From positions 996,743 through 1,060,742 of the forward strand of contig CM036209.1 of assembly GCA_020631735.1 (NCBI GenBank): a stretch of 64,000 nucleotides of DNA. Reading direction: 5' to 3'. The position numbers and the translations under genes were made by a program. Each line of letters starts with the position of its first letter. Positions within the stretch are counted from its first letter, which is position 1. The notes under the pieces were generated by a model that made no database searches, was not told the DNA's origin, and saw nothing but the letters and a program-made list of their open reading frames with translations. The stretch is from Saccharum officinarum. Lineage: Eukaryota > Streptophyta > Magnoliopsida > Poales > Poaceae. This document shows, piece by piece, positions 63,739 to 64,000 of this stretch.

Positions 63739-64000
63739 TGTAAGGTCCAAATAGGCTAGAGGGGGGGGTGAATAGCCTAATTAAAACTTCTACAAGAATT
63801 ACTTAACCATGAGTTAGTACGAAAGGTGGCGAAGCAAAAGCACTAGCTCTAACTAATTAAGCAAGCCACCTACACAAGTCTAGTACAAGGCTATTCACTA
63901 AACACAACAACAACTACAAGCTAGAAACAAGAAGAAATACGAGAGAAGAGCTTTGATTGATTATACCGCCGTATAGAGATGAGATGTACCAATCAATCAA
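63739..64000 (-). repeat. Copia-2 5' LTR, partial
   Basis: The last 262 bases of the 5' LTR; the rest is beyond the window. It matches 55297-55558 almost exactly. Confidence 0.92.

Larger units (their letters stand above)
55297..64000 (-). mobile_element. Copia-2: SIRE/Maximus-like element, sister of copia-1, 5' LTR runs off the window
   Basis: Reading right to left: 5' LTR (from beyond 64000 to 63739), primer site, gag in two frames, intact pol, 3' non-coding region, polypurine tract and 3' LTR (57330-55297). Proteins are nearly identical to copia-1. It is inserted in the copia-6 LTR. The visible part of the 5' LTR matches the 3' LTR closely (one clear difference near 63810, ATGAG versus ACGAG). 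Confidence 0.94.

Overview
The window looks like a retrotransposon-rich stretch of a panicoid grass genome, most likely Andropogoneae (Saccharum, Sorghum or Miscanthus; inference). The reasons are one intact plant gene closely resembling maize CRINKLY4 and dense nesting of grass-type LTR retrotransposons. One 100-N assembly gap lies at 39299-39398. I saw no tRNA, rRNA or CRISPR features.

Left block (1-10350): the 3' part of a Ty3/gypsy chromovirus of Tekay type (pol end 1-995, 4.6-kb 3' LTR 991-5631) has inserted into the integrase region of a reverse-strand SIRE/Maximus-like Ty1/copia element (copia-3, 5632-10350, LTR 8581-10350).

Middle block (10351-34932): an old, stop-riddled Tat/RIRE2-like Ty3/gypsy element (+) lies in three pieces (10351-10864, 27989-30666, about 34605-34932). 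It is split by two solo Tekay-type LTRs. LTR-B (-, 10865-27988) has flanks ACCAA/ACCAG. LTR-C (+, 30667-34604) has a perfect ATGCT duplication. LTR-B contains an unexplained insert of about 1.2 kb (about 14516-15729) and a young 10.5-kb copia element (copia-1, 16196-26693, LTRs 2033 bp each, duplication GCATG).

Right of that: a reverse-strand LTR-like sequence (about 34933-36356), a reverse Ty3/gypsy ORF fragment, an Athila-like element (LTR 36759-38273, primer site for tRNA-Asp, broken gag), the gap, and the 3' end of another SIRE-like element (copia-4, LTR 39697-41292).

Gene island (41293-51625): MITE-like sequences, the intronless CR4 receptor kinase coding region (- strand, 46038-43327, 903 aa), a 959-bp fold-back element with a 9-bp target duplication, and a broken transposon-type gene (50889-51621).

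Right block (51626-64000): an internally deleted copia-5 (+), a small transposon ORF fragment, a partial LTR (copia-6, -), and inserted into it copia-2 (-, 55297 to beyond the window), a near-identical sister of copia-1. Copia-1 and copia-2 are therefore inverted copies flanking CR4.

The most striking feature is an array of GC-rich palindromes built on TGACCGGACGCGTCCGGTCA. It occurs in six LTRs belonging to five elements of at least four diverged SIRE-like types, and in the five I measured it stops about 52-55 nt upstream of the TATA box.
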